This document shows, piece by piece, positions 1-10,015 of a stretch of 64,000 nt of DNA. Source of the DNA: Paraglaciecola algarum (GTDB lineage Bacteria > Pseudomonadota > Gammaproteobacteria > Enterobacterales > Alteromonadaceae). Location: positions 124,001-188,000 of the forward strand of contig NZ_JAKGAS010000001.1 of the NCBI RefSeq assembly GCF_021532655.1, read 5' to 3'. The position numbers and the translations under genes are program-made. The notes under the pieces were generated by a model. That model made no database searches. It was not told the origin of the DNA and saw nothing but the letters and a program-made list of their open reading frames with translations. Every line of letters starts with the position of its first letter. Position 1 is the first letter of the stretch.

Positions 1-644
1 ACGAAGCCTTGTTGTTAAATTACGAACAAGCGCTAACTCGTGTGGATACCTTAACCGGTGATTGGTACAACTGTTCTGCCCACATGTTGTGGATTGGCGA
101 ACGTACTCGTCAACTTGACCACGCGCATATTGAATTCTTCCGAGGCATTCATAACCCAATCGGGGTGAAAGTCGGTCCAAGCATGCAAGAAGATGAATTA
201 ATCCAGTTGATTGACGCACTTAATCCTAAAAATGAAGCCGGTCGCTTGACGTTAATTACGCGTATGGGCGCAGATAATTTAGAGCAAAATTTACCTAAGT
301 TATTACGCCGAGTAAAACAAGAAGGTAAAAAAGTAGTGTGGAGCTCTGACCCTATGCATGGCAATACCTTTACCTCTGGTAGCGGTTATAAAACCCGTAA
401 CTTTGATGCAATTTTACGAGAAATTCAGCAGTTTTTTGCTGCACATAAAGCGGAAGGTACACATGCCGGTGGTATTCATTTAGAAATGACAGGTCAACAT
501 GTGACTGAGTGCACTGGCGGGGCTTATCAAATTGGCGATGCTGATTTAGCACAAGCCTATAAAACTCAATGTGATCCACGCTTAAATGCCGATCAAGTTT
601 TAGAAATGGCATTTTTAGTGGCAGATCATTTAAGAGTCGGTTAA
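1..644 (+). CDS. 3-deoxy-7-phosphoheptulonate synthase, class II (3' part only)
   Basis: This is the C-terminal part of a class II (plant/AroG-type) DAHP synthase, the first enzyme of the shikimate pathway, which condenses phosphoenolpyruvate with erythrose 4-phosphate in the cytoplasm. The reading frame is already open at base 3, so the gene begins before the window. Family blocks visible are [10 protein letters not shown], the run [14 protein letters not shown], the phosphate/metal region [11 protein letters not shown] and the [15 protein letters not shown] segment. These are class II signatures and are not found in the AroF/AroG/AroH class I enzymes of E. coli. About 210 residues of an expected 450 or so are present. 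The 212 bases before feoA separate it from the iron genes, so it is probably not cotranscribed with them. Confidence 0.93.
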   Translation, partial: EALLLNYEQALTRVDTLTGDWYNCSAHMLWIGERTRQLDHAHIEFFRGIHNPIGVKVGPSMQEDELIQLIDALNPKNEAGRLTLITRMGADNLEQNLPKLLRRVKQEGKKVVWSSDPMHGNTFTSGSGYKTRNFDAILREIQQFFAAHKAEGTHAGGIHLEMTGQHVTECTGGAYQIGDADLAQAYKTQCDPRLNADQVLEMAFLVADHLRVG

Positions 645-813
645 TAAACATTCGTTAATTGAGAGCCGGTCAATAGAAGCTGGTTAATGTAACGTTGCTT
701 ATATAGAGAGTTAATTAATATAAGCAAGACTTCTAACAATCGCAATTCAACAAGGCTAGGCTAAAACTTAAATAGTGGGGTGTAACTGATTGCACTCCTC
801 TTCTCCCAGTGTT

Positions 814-832
814 ATAAATAAAAATCATTTTC
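814..832 (+). promoter_or_regulatory. possible Fur box upstream of feoA
   Basis: The 19 bases ATAAATAAAAATCATTTTC match the classical Fur consensus at about 13 of 19 positions, centred on AATCATT. The site lies 24 bases upstream of the feoA start, where iron repression of a ferrous transporter is expected. The surrounding DNA is AT-rich, which raises the chance of a coincidental match. Confidence 0.4.
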
Positions 833-856
833 ATTTGTAATAGAGAGTAGTAGTTC

Positions 857-1087
857 GTGACACTTTGGGAAATTAAAAAGAAACAGACAGCCCTAGTCGA
901 TGGACTTGATCCAACCTTAGTTCCTGCAGTACTTCAGCGTTTAAACGAAATGGGCTTTGCCAGTGGGCAAGGTATTAAGTGTTTGCGTCGCAGTCCACTA
1001 AGAGGGCCTATCGTATTGCAGTTAGGTGACTGTGTTTATTCCTTAGAACAAAACATCGCAAATCGTATCAATATCAGTTTGAGCTGA
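857..1087 (+). CDS. feoA: FeoA, ferrous iron transport accessory protein
   Basis: A 76-residue SH3-like FeoA protein, the small cytoplasmic partner that modulates the FeoB ferrous iron channel. The length is typical. The central segment RLNEMGFASGQGIKCLRRSPLRGPI matches the usual FeoA pattern of a Leu-Gly-Phe turn, a Gly-rich strand and a Gly-Pro turn. The start is GTG at 857, preceded by a purine-rich stretch (AGAGAGTAG). It lies upstream of feoB on the same strand with about 140 bases between, and the pair probably forms one operon under iron control (see the candidate Fur box at 814-832). No feoC gene is visible after feoB. Confidence 0.9.
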   Translation: MTLWEIKKKQTALVDGLDPTLVPAVLQRLNEMGFASGQGIKCLRRSPLRGPIVLQLGDCVYSLEQNIANRINISLS

Positions 1088-1226
1088 AATTAAACTCACT
1101 TTAACTTGTGTTAGACAAGAGGGCAATTCAGTCAAAGTTGCTAAAGCCTTCAGCTTCTCACTTATGGTAATGAGTGAAACAGTCAGTAAACATAAGTTGT
1201 TTAAGACAATCAATGAAAGACAATTA

Positions 1227-3041
1227 ATGAAAAATATCATCTTAGTGGGTAAACCTAATTCAGGTAAAAGTCTGCTGTTTAATCAAATGACAGGCATGCG
1301 ACAAAAAGTAGCAAACTTTCCAGGTGTGACTGTTGAATTAAAAAGTGGCCAGTTGGGGCAACATCAATTAGTTGATTTTCCCGGTACCTATTCTCTTAAA
1401 AGTTTATCTAAGGATGAAGAGCTTGCAATTGAAAAAATTCACGAAGCAATGCATAACCCAAAAACCGCTTTGGTGGTGTGTAACTTAGATGCCACACGTT
1501 TAGAAAGTAGTTTAGTTTTTGGTTTACAAGTTCGTGATTTAGCTTTGCAGCACAATAAAGGAGTTATTTTTGCTCTGAACATGATTGATGAGGTGCAACG
1601 TTTTGGCCATCAAATAGACACTAAACAACTAAGTAAAGACTTAGGCTGTGCAGTATTCGCTTTGTCGGCAAAAACGCTGATTGGTTTACAGGAATTTAAG
1701 CAAGCATTGTTAGATGCCGTGGAGCACGCTGAAGACTTTATTCCTGCAACCACAACTGAACCTGAGCAAGCTGTATTGGAGAACAGCCGCAGTTTATCTA
1801 AGCGGTACGGTATCAAAGCGGATGTAGTACTCAAGCGTCAGAATCGAATTGATGATTTTTTATTGAATAGTTTATTCGGTGGCTTGATATTTTTACTTAT
1901 TATGTTTTTGTTATTTCAAAGTATTTTTACCTGGGCGAGCCCATTGATGGATGCCGTCGAAATAGCCTTAGCAGAAGCAGCGAGTGTCGTCAGTTCAAGT
2001 TTGCCCGATGGTATGGTGAATGATTTTGTAACTGATGCCTTGTTTGGTGGGGTAGGTTCTTTTTTAGTCTTTGTACCACAAATTATGGTGTTGACCTTTG
2101 TTATAGGCTTGCTGGAAGACACGGGTTACTTAGCTCGAGCCGCATTAATTTGTCATAAACCTCTAAGTTACTTTGGATTATCTGGCCGCAGTTTTATACC
2201 TTATTTGTCGGGACATGCCTGTGCAATTCCCGCCATTATGGCCGCAAGAACCATTGAATCACCTCGTAAAAGACTGATTACTATGATGACGATCCCGCTT
2301 ATGTCATGTTCAGCCCGTCTTCCTGTTTATGCCTTGTTAATTGCAGTACTAATACCCGATGTACAATATCTGGGTGGGGTAGTTAATTTGCAAGGGATTA
2401 CATTTTTTGTTTTGTACTTTATTGGTATTGTGACTGCTCTGCTTGTCAGTGTTTTACTCAACAAAATGACTGATTTGAATAAAGATAAAGCAGATATGCC
2501 GTTTATTTTAGAATTACCCACTTATCGACTACCTCACTGGAAACCTCTGATCCATAGAATATTAACCAGTGCGAAACAGTTTATTCGACGGGCAGGTCCA
2601 GTTATTTTTATGGTCTCTGTGGTTATTTGGGTGTTAGGTTATTTTCCACAAAACGGTGAGTTGCAATCGTCCTATTTGGCAATGTTAGGTCAATGGATAG
2701 AGCCCATTTTTGAGCCTTTAGGACTCGATTGGCGTTATGGTGTGGCTATCTTAGTCTCATTTTTAGCTCGAGAGGTGTTTGTTGGTGCTTTAGGTACTCT
2801 ATTTGGTATGGAAAATGCGGATGAAAATATTTCTGGCTTAGCCGCAAATATTCAAACTGATGGATTAGCGCTTGGGGCCGGTATTGGCTTGATGTTATTT
2901 TATGTTGTGGCCCTGCAATGTGTGGCGACTGTAGCTACCTTAAAAGGTGAAACCGGTAGTCGCAAAATAGCTTGGGGGTTATTCCTAGGATACGGATTTT
3001 TAGCTTATTGTTTAGCTTGGTTATGCGCTAGTTTTATTTAA
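1227..3041 (+). CDS. feoB: FeoB, ferrous iron transport protein B
   Basis: Inner-membrane Fe(II) transporter with an N-terminal G-protein domain. Reading from ATG 1227, the P-loop GKPNSGKS is at residues 8-15, then the G2 region FPGVTVE, G3 DFPGTYSL, G4 NMID and G5 SAK. The C-terminal half has repeated hydrophobic helices of the Gate/FeoB_C type, including the Cys-containing GHACAIPAIMAAR and MSCSARLPVYALL segments. The open frame extends 21 codons upstream to 1164, but GAAAGA precedes 1227 and FeoB proteins normally begin a few residues before the P-loop, so 1227 is preferred. About 604 residues is somewhat shorter than the E. coli protein (773). Confidence 0.93.
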   Translation: MKNIILVGKPNSGKSLLFNQMTGMRQKVANFPGVTVELKSGQLGQHQLVDFPGTYSLKSLSKDEELAIEKIHEAMHNPKTALVVCNLDATRLESSLVFGLQVRDLALQHNKGVIFALNMIDEVQRFGHQIDTKQLSKDLGCAVFALSAKTLIGLQEFKQALLDAVEHAEDFIPATTTEPEQAVLENSRSLSKRYGIKADVVLKRQNRIDDFLLNSLFGGLIFLLIMFLLFQSIFTWASPLMDAVEIALAEAASVVSSSLPDGMVNDFVTDALFGGVGSFLVFVPQIMVLTFVIGLLEDTGYLARAALICHKPLSYFGLSGRSFIPYLSGHACAIPAIMAARTIESPRKRLITMMTIPLMSCSARLPVYALLIAVLIPDVQYLGGVVNLQGITFFVLYFIGIVTALLVSVLLNKMTDLNKDKADMPFILELPTYRLPHWKPLIHRILTSAKQFIRRAGPVIFMVSVVIWVLGYFPQNGELQSSYLAMLGQWIEPIFEPLGLDWRYGVAILVSFLAREVFVGALGTLFGMENADENISGLAANIQTDGLALGAGIGLMLFYVVALQCVATVATLKGETGSRKIAWGLFLGYGFLAYCLAWLCASFI

Positions 3042-3108
3042 GAGCGGACGTTTATTCTAAAACAAACCGTATAGTGTGAAAGAGTCATACATATTGTTAG
3101 CAGAGCGC

Positions 3109-3582
3109 TTATTGTAAAAGGCTGTCATCTATTTTGTGGAATAGTTGGCAGGCATTTATTAGTGAGTTAGCGGTTAAATCTGGCACACCATACACTTGGG
3201 TTTTGCATCCATACTTTTCGGTTACTTTTTTAAGTAATAGATCAAAATCTCCATCTCCCGACAACAATATAACTGTGTCTGCTTGTTCTGCCGCTTCTAA
3301 TACATCTATAGCGATACCCACGTCCCAGTCACCTTTGGCAGAGCCATCACTGCGTTGAATATAGGGTTTTAGTTTAACCTCAAAGCCAATATGTTTGAGG
3401 GCACTTTGAAATTTTTGTTGTTGAGAGTCACCTTTGTCAATGGCATATGCATTTGCTGAAATGATATCGCCTTGATGACTGACATGTTGCCAAAAGCGTC
3501 TGTAATTAAATTGCCGAGCATAGGCTTGGCGAGTAGTGTAATAAATATTTTGCACGTCAACAAAAATGGCGATTTTTTCCAA
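3109..3582 (-). CDS. NYN-domain (PIN-like, LabA/DUF88 type) putative ribonuclease
   Basis: A 157-residue single-domain protein of the NYN/LabA family, which has a PIN-like fold with clustered acidic residues that coordinate metal for RNA cleavage. Visible signatures are IAIFVDVQNIYY at the N-terminus (first Asp and Asn), the segment KGDWDVGIAIDVL, and LLSGDGDFDLLLKKV, all typical acidic motifs. Family membership predicts nuclease activity, though the substrate is unknown. It starts 29 bases after the stop of the DEAD-box helicase on the same strand, which suggests an RNA-metabolism operon. It is convergent with feoB. Confidence 0.8.
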   Translation of the reverse strand: MEKIAIFVDVQNIYYTTRQAYARQFNYRRFWQHVSHQGDIISANAYAIDKGDSQQQKFQSALKHIGFEVKLKPYIQRSDGSAKGDWDVGIAIDVLEAAEQADTVILLSGDGDFDLLLKKVTEKYGCKTQVYGVPDLTANSLINACQLFHKIDDSLLQ

Positions 3583-3611
3583 GGTGATTACTCTATTTTA
3601 GTGGGAGAAAG

Positions 3612-4964
3612 CTAATCGTCGTTTTTATCATTGGAACTGATTTCATCACTTGGACTAGCCACTACCCGAGGTTTTCTTTTTAATGGCACATCACCTACTT
3701 CTTTACCTTGCATGGTATTCACCCGATTTGGTGCTGAGTGAGATTTAGGTTTATTAGTGGTTTTTTTCTTAACGGATTTTTTCGGCCCAAGGCTTTTATT
3801 TTTAGCTGGTTTGAGTCCTTTAAATTTGGCCTCTAGACCTTCAATTTCACTAAACTCAATGGATTGTTGTAAGAAACTTTTAATCGCCACAAAACTGTAC
3901 CAGTCTTTTGGGCCAACAAAAGATACCGCTTCTCCTTTGTTGCCAGCTCGTCCGGTTCTACCTACTCTATGCACGTACTCATCGGCTAGCTTAGGCAAAT
4001 CAAAATTTACTACTAATGCTACATTGAGTAAATCTAATCCACGAGAGGCAATATCAGTGGTAACTAATATATGTTGTTGGCCTCGGCCAAATTCACTCAT
4101 TATATTGTTACGTTGGCCTTGAGTTAAATCACCACTTAGGGCTATGGCATGAAAGTCTTGTTCTTTGAGTAAATTAGCTAACCTTTCAGTATCTGAACGA
4201 GTGGCTGTGAAGACTATGACTTGTCTATAGTCTTGCTGGTTAATGACTTTACTTAACAAAGCTTCTTTGTGAGTGACATGGTCAGCTAGATAAAACTTTT
4301 GTTGAATATCTTTGTGCTCTTCACTAGAAGAGCCAACACTGACCCTTTGTGGCGCTTTTAATAATGATTGAGTCAGTTGATGCATAGCTGCACTGTCGAG
4401 TGTGGCTGAAAACATCATAGATTGGCGTTTTCTGTGATCAGCGGCTTGATTGACTAAGCGTAACTCAGCGGCGAAACCTAAATCTAACATTCGGTCAGCT
4501 TCGTCTAGAATTAATAATTCTAGACCGTTTAGGAACAAAGATTTACCTTTCAGATGATCTACTACGCGGCCAGCCGTTCCTACAATAAACTGTGGGTGAT
4601 GTTTGAGGGCTTTCACTTGATCATTAAAGTTTTCTCCACCTAAAACCAAAGCCGCTTTAAGGGGTTGTTTGGCGATCAACCACTTAAGTTGTAAAAATAC
4701 TTGTTTGGCTAACTCTCTGGTTGGAGCCAATATGAGAACACGGGGATCACGGCGGCTTAGAGGTTGCTTAGTTAACACTCTATGTACTGCGGGTAACAAA
4801 AAAGCTAAGGTTTTACCTGATCCTGTTTTTGAAGAGGCAATTAAATCCTTACCCATTAGCCCATATGGAATGGCCTTTTTTTGGATCTCGGTAGGCTCAG
4901 TTAAGCCTTTTATATCAAGGGCTTTTAATAGGTTATGGTGTAAAGATAAATCGGTGAATTGCAA
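3612..4964 (-). CDS. DEAD-box ATP-dependent RNA helicase
   Basis: Two-domain superfamily 2 RNA helicase. Motifs in order: Q motif (PTEIQKKAIP), motif I SSKTGSGKT, Ia PTRELAKQ, GG, Ib TAGR, II DEAD, III SAT, IV VIVFTATR, V TTDIASRGLD and VI HRVGRTGRAG. A Lys-rich basic tail of about 90 residues follows the helicase core, as in cold-shock and ribosome-assembly helicases. The open frame starts at TTG 4997 and has no ATG before the Q motif; TTG 4964, preceded by GAGAG, gives the usual SLQFTDL-like start and is my choice, with moderate certainty. The NYN nuclease gene follows directly. Confidence 0.9.
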   Translation of the reverse strand: MQFTDLSLHHNLLKALDIKGLTEPTEIQKKAIPYGLMGKDLIASSKTGSGKTLAFLLPAVHRVLTKQPLSRRDPRVLILAPTRELAKQVFLQLKWLIAKQPLKAALVLGGENFNDQVKALKHHPQFIVGTAGRVVDHLKGKSLFLNGLELLILDEADRMLDLGFAAELRLVNQAADHRKRQSMMFSATLDSAAMHQLTQSLLKAPQRVSVGSSSEEHKDIQQKFYLADHVTHKEALLSKVINQQDYRQVIVFTATRSDTERLANLLKEQDFHAIALSGDLTQGQRNNIMSEFGRGQQHILVTTDIASRGLDLLNVALVVNFDLPKLADEYVHRVGRTGRAGNKGEAVSFVGPKDWYSFVAIKSFLQQSIEFSEIEGLEAKFKGLKPAKNKSLGPKKSVKKKTTNKPKSHSAPNRVNTMQGKEVGDVPLKRKPRVVASPSDEISSNDKNDD

Positions 4965-5128
4965 AGATAATGCTCTCAAATTAGATATTATTAGCAATTA
5001 TACAGTGTCTTATGGCTTGTGTGAGATTATTTCTATATTAAGCAAAAAATTGACTAAGTTTAGTTCACAATTTTGAATCTGAACCCTGAAATGAAATAGT
5101 TATGATAAAAAGCTTTAATAAAAAATAC

Positions 5129-5896
5129 TTACCATTTTTTCTTTTGTGAAAATAACTCGTCCAGTTCGTTTTTCTCTGACTCTTTTTTCTTTGCTACATC
5201 CCGACTGTTAGCAGATTTAAGGGTACTCTCAATATTTTTAAGTTTGTCTTCCAACTGAGCTAATTTGGTGGTCATGTAAGCTGTGGGGCTGGGTTGGGCA
5301 GACAGAGCACCTATGGCTTTTTCTAAACACTGCCTTGCGGAACCAAGTTGGTTATTGTTAATGGCTACATCACCGCGCCTAACTAAGGTGTCTACGTTCG
5401 CTCTAAGTTGCAAACCTTCTAATAATTTGTCTTCTGCTAAAAATACACGGCTTTCAATTTTTCCTTTTTTGAATTCCGCCCGTAACAGCGCCCTTAGAGT
5501 TTTCACACCACGAATAAATTGTATGACTTGTTTATCCCCTTGGGGCAGTTGAAAACTATCCTCTGCGGGGGCGGGTTTATTGACGTCTATCGCCTTAATA
5601 CTCTCTTCTAAGGACTTAATACGTTCTTTTGAACTGCTAGTACTTTCACTCATTAATTGCAGCGTTTTTAAGCCCTGTAGTACTCGGCGCTGCATAATAA
5701 ATAACAGTCGCTGAGAGATGGGAATATTATCGGAGGCCATAAGGGCTGTTTCGGTGCCATCGATTATATTTCTTTGTTTAGTTATCTCGGCTCTACGTTC
5801 GGCTTCGGCTTTATGTTTATGTTGTTGGATAGCATTCACAATAATGCCAACTAGCACTAGGGCAACAATCAATATTATAATTATTGTAAATACCAT
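5129..5896 (-). CDS. membrane-anchored coiled-coil protein, function unknown
   Basis: A 255-residue protein with one N-terminal transmembrane helix (VFTIIIILIVALVLVGIIV, about residues 2-20). A charged cytoplasmic region with predicted coiled-coil stretches follows, for example around SSSKERIKSLEESIKAID, then a middle helical domain (QFIRGVKTLRALLRAEF) and a Lys/Glu-rich tail ending SQKKKW. I recognise no catalytic motif and assign no function. It lies 76 bases downstream of the orphan histidine kinase on the same strand, so the two may be cotranscribed. Confidence 0.75.
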   Translation of the reverse strand: MVFTIIIILIVALVLVGIIVNAIQQHKHKAEAERRAEITKQRNIIDGTETALMASDNIPISQRLLFIMQRRVLQGLKTLQLMSESTSSSKERIKSLEESIKAIDVNKPAPAEDSFQLPQGDKQVIQFIRGVKTLRALLRAEFKKGKIESRVFLAEDKLLEGLQLRANVDTLVRRGDVAINNNQLGSARQCLEKAIGALSAQPSPTAYMTTKLAQLEDKLKNIESTLKSANSRDVAKKKESEKNELDELFSQKKKW

Positions 5897-5972
5897 GTAT
5901 TTCTATATTCCCAACATATGTATATTGTGCATCAAGTATTTATCCATCAAACCTTTTCACGTTAGTGTTAAT

Positions 5973-6665
5973 TTAAGGAAGTTTTAATTCGAAAACACTA
6001 CCACCGAGTGTCCCACCATTTTTTAACGTAATATGACCAACTAACTCTTTGTTGCTATGAGCTTGGGCAATTAATCGCGCAAAAAATAATCCTAGACCAG
6101 TGCGTCCTTGACTAATGTCATAGTGTTGCATGTTGATTATATTCGCATCTAACATGCTTTGTGGGTAACCTGGTCCATCATCTTCTACCTTAAAAACTAA
6201 AAATTCCTGTTCAGTATAAATACTGAGTTTAATTCGACTATCACTATATCGCATTGCATTAATTAATACGTCATTGAGTAAAATACCAATTAAATCAGCA
6301 TCTAGATACCATACTAAATCGGCTGATTGTTCAACTTCTAAAATCATATTCTTATGATTTAAGTAACTTTCATTACAGGCTTTAAGCTCATCGACTATTT
6401 CTTCAATGTAATGTTCATCAATATTAAGGGGTAAATTATTAAGCCCTGCTCGATATAAAGAAAGTAGTTGTACTAAGCCTGTATTAAGGCGTGCCGCTTC
6501 GTAGTGGGCCGAGGCAAAATGTTCACTTGTAACTGTATCAGGGTTGACCATGGACTGGCCTAGGTTTTCGATTGATTGAATTAATAAACATAAAGAATTT
6601 TTCATATCGTGTACTGCTGAACCCAGTACAGTTGAGAAATCTATTGGTTGATTAGAGTTTTCCAT
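5973..6665 (-). CDS. orphan cytosolic sensor histidine kinase (no sensor domain)
   Basis: A compact 230-residue histidine kinase. The dimerisation helix carries the H-box SAVHDMKNSL near residue 19, followed by the ATPase core with an N-box (DVLINAMRYSD), G1 (DDGPGYP) and G2 (GRTGLGLFFARLIAQAH). There is no transmembrane segment and no PAS, GAF or HAMP domain ahead of the H-box. No response regulator gene adjoins it. It may take its signal from a partner, possibly the membrane coiled-coil protein encoded next to it; that is inference. ATG 6665 is the first in-frame ATG before the H-box. Confidence 0.85.
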   Translation of the reverse strand: MENSNQPIDFSTVLGSAVHDMKNSLCLLIQSIENLGQSMVNPDTVTSEHFASAHYEAARLNTGLVQLLSLYRAGLNNLPLNIDEHYIEEIVDELKACNESYLNHKNMILEVEQSADLVWYLDADLIGILLNDVLINAMRYSDSRIKLSIYTEQEFLVFKVEDDGPGYPQSMLDANIINMQHYDISQGRTGLGLFFARLIAQAHSNKELVGHITLKNGGTLGGSVFELKLP

Positions 6666-6892
6666 TTAAATCACCATGTATGTTATCTAGTACTTTAAAA
6701 TTCACGGATAACCCTCTTATCTTATTGATATATTTAATTATCTTATCAGAAGTTTAGACTAATGTTATGCTTGTTTGTTAACCGTTTGTCGCTTAATTTC
6801 GTTGAGTATTTAGAACAATTTTATAAATATTAATAGAATTTACTTTCTCAAAGTTATATAACGTTTTATTATATACAAATTCCTACGCATAA

Positions 6893-7882
<990 letters not shown>

Positions 7883-7911
7883 TCCTTTAAGTCGGTTCGA
7901 TAAAGAAATAT

Positions 7912-9285
7912 TTAACATTCAATAATATTTACAGCTAAACCGCCTCTGGCGGTTTCTTTGTATTTAGATTTCATATCATTACCGGTTTGCCACATAGTTC
8001 TTATAACTTTGTCTAATGATACCTTATGTTGTCCTGTTCCTCGCAGGGCTAATCTAGAGGCATTGATAGCTTTAATTGCGCCCATAGCATTTCTTTCAAT
8101 GCAGGGTACTTGTACTAAACCTCCTACAGGATCACAGGTTAAACCTAAGTTGTGCTCCATGCCGATTTCAGCGGCGTTTTCCACTTCGTTGACTGTGCCA
8201 CCCATTATTTCAGTTAAGGCTCCTGCTGCCATAGAGCAAGCAACACCGACTTCTCCTTGGCAGCCCACTTCTGCGCCAGAAATAGACGCATTAGTTTTGT
8301 ACAAGATACCTATGGCTGCAGCGGTTAACAAATAACGACTCACTATGGATTGATCTACAGGGCTAATAAACTTATTAAAATAACTCAGTACCGCGGGGAT
8401 AATGCCTGCGGCGCCGTTGGTCGGAGCGGTGACAACCCTTCCTCCGGCCGCATTTTCTTCGTTTACTGCTAATGCAAATAAGTTTACCCAGTCCATTGCT
8501 TGCATGGGATCATACGCTTTCTCTGTTTGTAACTGTTTAAACAAAGTGGGTGCACGTCTAATTACTTTTAATCCACCTGGTAAAATTCCCTCAGTTTTAA
8601 TACCTGTTTTAATACATTTGGACATAACTAGCCATAGATCCCAAAGTTGTTGAGTGACTTCATGTTTGCTTCTATGAGCTAGTTCATTTTCTAACATCAA
8701 ATCACTAATAGAAAAGTTATGGTTTTTACAAAGTGTGAGTAATTGTTCTGCGGTTGAAAAGTGAAATGGAATGTTTTGTAAGCCATGCTTTTTCACAGAT
8801 TGTTGGTGTTGGTTAAAGTCCTGTTCTTTGATAATAAAGCCGCCACCAATAGAGAAATAACTTTGTGAACATAGGAGTTGTTCATGATGCCAAGCATTCA
8901 AGGTCATGGCATTAGAATGTTGTGGTAATGATTTACGACGATGAAAAATAATCGCGTCTTTGTTAGGGAAGCGAATGTCCATTTTACCCAGTAAACTAAG
9001 GCTTTCAGTTTGTTCGATATTGGATAAGACTTGTTCAATTAAATTGCTATCTATCGTTTCTGGCTCATACCCTAATAAACCAAGGATGACAGCTTTACCA
9101 CTACCATGGCCTTTACCTGTTTGACCCAGTGAGCCAAATAACTCAGTGCTAATGTGAGTGGTTTGATAAAAACAATTTTGCTCTATTAATTGCTGTGAAA
9201 ATGCCTTAGCCGCACGCATAGGCCCCACTGTATGAGAGCTAGAAGGGCCAATGCCAATACTGAAAATATCAAAAACACTGAGCAT
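7912..9285 (-). CDS. sdaA: L-serine ammonia-lyase (iron-sulfur dependent)
   Basis: Single-chain bacterial L-serine dehydratase converting L-serine to pyruvate and ammonia, using a [4Fe-4S] cluster. The N-terminal beta domain has [21 protein letters not shown]. The catalytic alpha domain has [16 protein letters not shown], the Cys-containing segments [20 protein letters not shown] and [19 protein letters not shown], and a C-terminal tail ending in Cys, typical of this family. The frame opens at TTG 9306, but ATG 9285 gives the family-standard MLSVFDIF start. It is the last gene of a pabB-nudL-sdaA series, the same order as in E. coli. Confidence 0.96.
   Translation of the reverse strand: MLSVFDIFSIGIGPSSSHTVGPMRAAKAFSQQLIEQNCFYQTTHISTELFGSLGQTGKGHGSGKAVILGLLGYEPETIDSNLIEQVLSNIEQTESLSLLGKMDIRFPNKDAIIFHRRKSLPQHSNAMTLNAWHHEQLLCSQSYFSIGGGFIIKEQDFNQHQQSVKKHGLQNIPFHFSTAEQLLTLCKNHNFSISDLMLENELAHRSKHEVTQQLWDLWLVMSKCIKTGIKTEGILPGGLKVIRRAPTLFKQLQTEKAYDPMQAMDWVNLFALAVNEENAAGGRVVTAPTNGAAGIIPAVLSYFNKFISPVDQSIVSRYLLTAAAIGILYKTNASISGAEVGCQGEVGVACSMAAGALTEIMGGTVNEVENAAEIGMEHNLGLTCDPVGGLVQVPCIERNAMGAIKAINASRLALRGTGQHKVSLDKVIRTMWQTGNDMKSKYKETARGGLAVNIIEC
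7937..7961 (+). terminator. intrinsic terminator of cysB inside the 3' end of sdaA
   Basis: AAACCGCC-TCT-GGCGGTTT forms a perfect 8-bp hairpin with a 3-base loop, followed by CTTTGT. It lies 55 bases beyond the cysB stop and within the sdaA coding sequence. The T-tract is short. Confidence 0.45.
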
Positions 9286-9426
9286 ATACTCAACCGTCAA
9301 AAGCAAAAAGAATTTGCGATTGTGTGGCTAATTTAATAATAGAACAAGTTAATGGCTAAATTTGCAATCAGCTTATTGAGTGAAAGTGTAAACTTAAGTT
9401 GATAAGTCAGCAGATTATTATTGTGT

Positions 9427-10002
9427 TTATGTGTGTTGCAGATGATTAGATAAGGTACGAACGAATGCCGCAGTTGCCCCCCAAATGTTATGCTCTTGCC
9501 AAGGAATAAAATAAACTGGGTGGGGAATATTTTTGCGGTTAACCATATGCACAAAGTGATTTGTCTGATCGATCAAAAATTCCAACGGCACTTCAAAAGT
9601 GCTATGTACTTCATTTTCATCTAAAATTAATTTACTAGTTGGCGTAACAAAACCTATGTAGGGTGTGACCTCAAAACCAGTAATGGTCCGGTACACAGGT
9701 AGTTGCCCTATTATGTCTATTTGCTCCCTCTGAATGCCCACTTCTTCTGCGGTTTCCCGTAATGCTGTATCTAATAAGTTTGAGTCTGAGGTTTCTTGTT
9801 TACCACCAGGAAAACTAATTTGACCGCCATGGTGTTTTAAATGTTTGGCTCGTAAGGTAAACAATACTGAGAGTTGCTCTGAGTATTCAATTATCGGTAG
9901 TAACACAGCCGCCGGTCTACCCGATGTTTTTAGCGGATAATCTGCATCATGCTGAATTATTTTTGCATGCTGAAATTGGTTTAAAAACTGAGTTTTGTTC
10001 AT
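9427..10002 (-). CDS. nudL: Nudix CoA pyrophosphatase NudL-like
   Basis: A 191-residue Nudix hydrolase of the CoA diphosphatase subgroup, expected to cleave CoA and its derivatives to 3',5'-ADP and a phosphopantetheine moiety. The subgroup signature LKHHGGQISFPGGK is followed by the Nudix box, ending in RETAEEVGI. The downstream run PVYRTITGFEVTPYIG is also typical. It starts 13 bases after pabB and precedes sdaA, the same order as E. coli pabB-nudL(yeaB)-sdaA, which supports the assignment. Confidence 0.92.
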   Translation of the reverse strand: MNKTQFLNQFQHAKIIQHDADYPLKTSGRPAAVLLPIIEYSEQLSVLFTLRAKHLKHHGGQISFPGGKQETSDSNLLDTALRETAEEVGIQREQIDIIGQLPVYRTITGFEVTPYIGFVTPTSKLILDENEVHSTFEVPLEFLIDQTNHFVHMVNRKNIPHPVYFIPWQEHNIWGATAAFVRTLSNHLQHT

Positions 10003-10015
10003 GTGGATCTTACCA

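Noticed and set aside
1164..1226. Longer N-terminus for FeoB from ATG 1164
   Set aside because: FeoB proteins normally start just before the P-loop, and a purine-rich ribosome site precedes ATG 1227.
3757..4122. A 121-codon plus-strand frame opposite the DEAD-box helicase
   Set aside because: It is a shadow of conserved helicase motifs V and VI.
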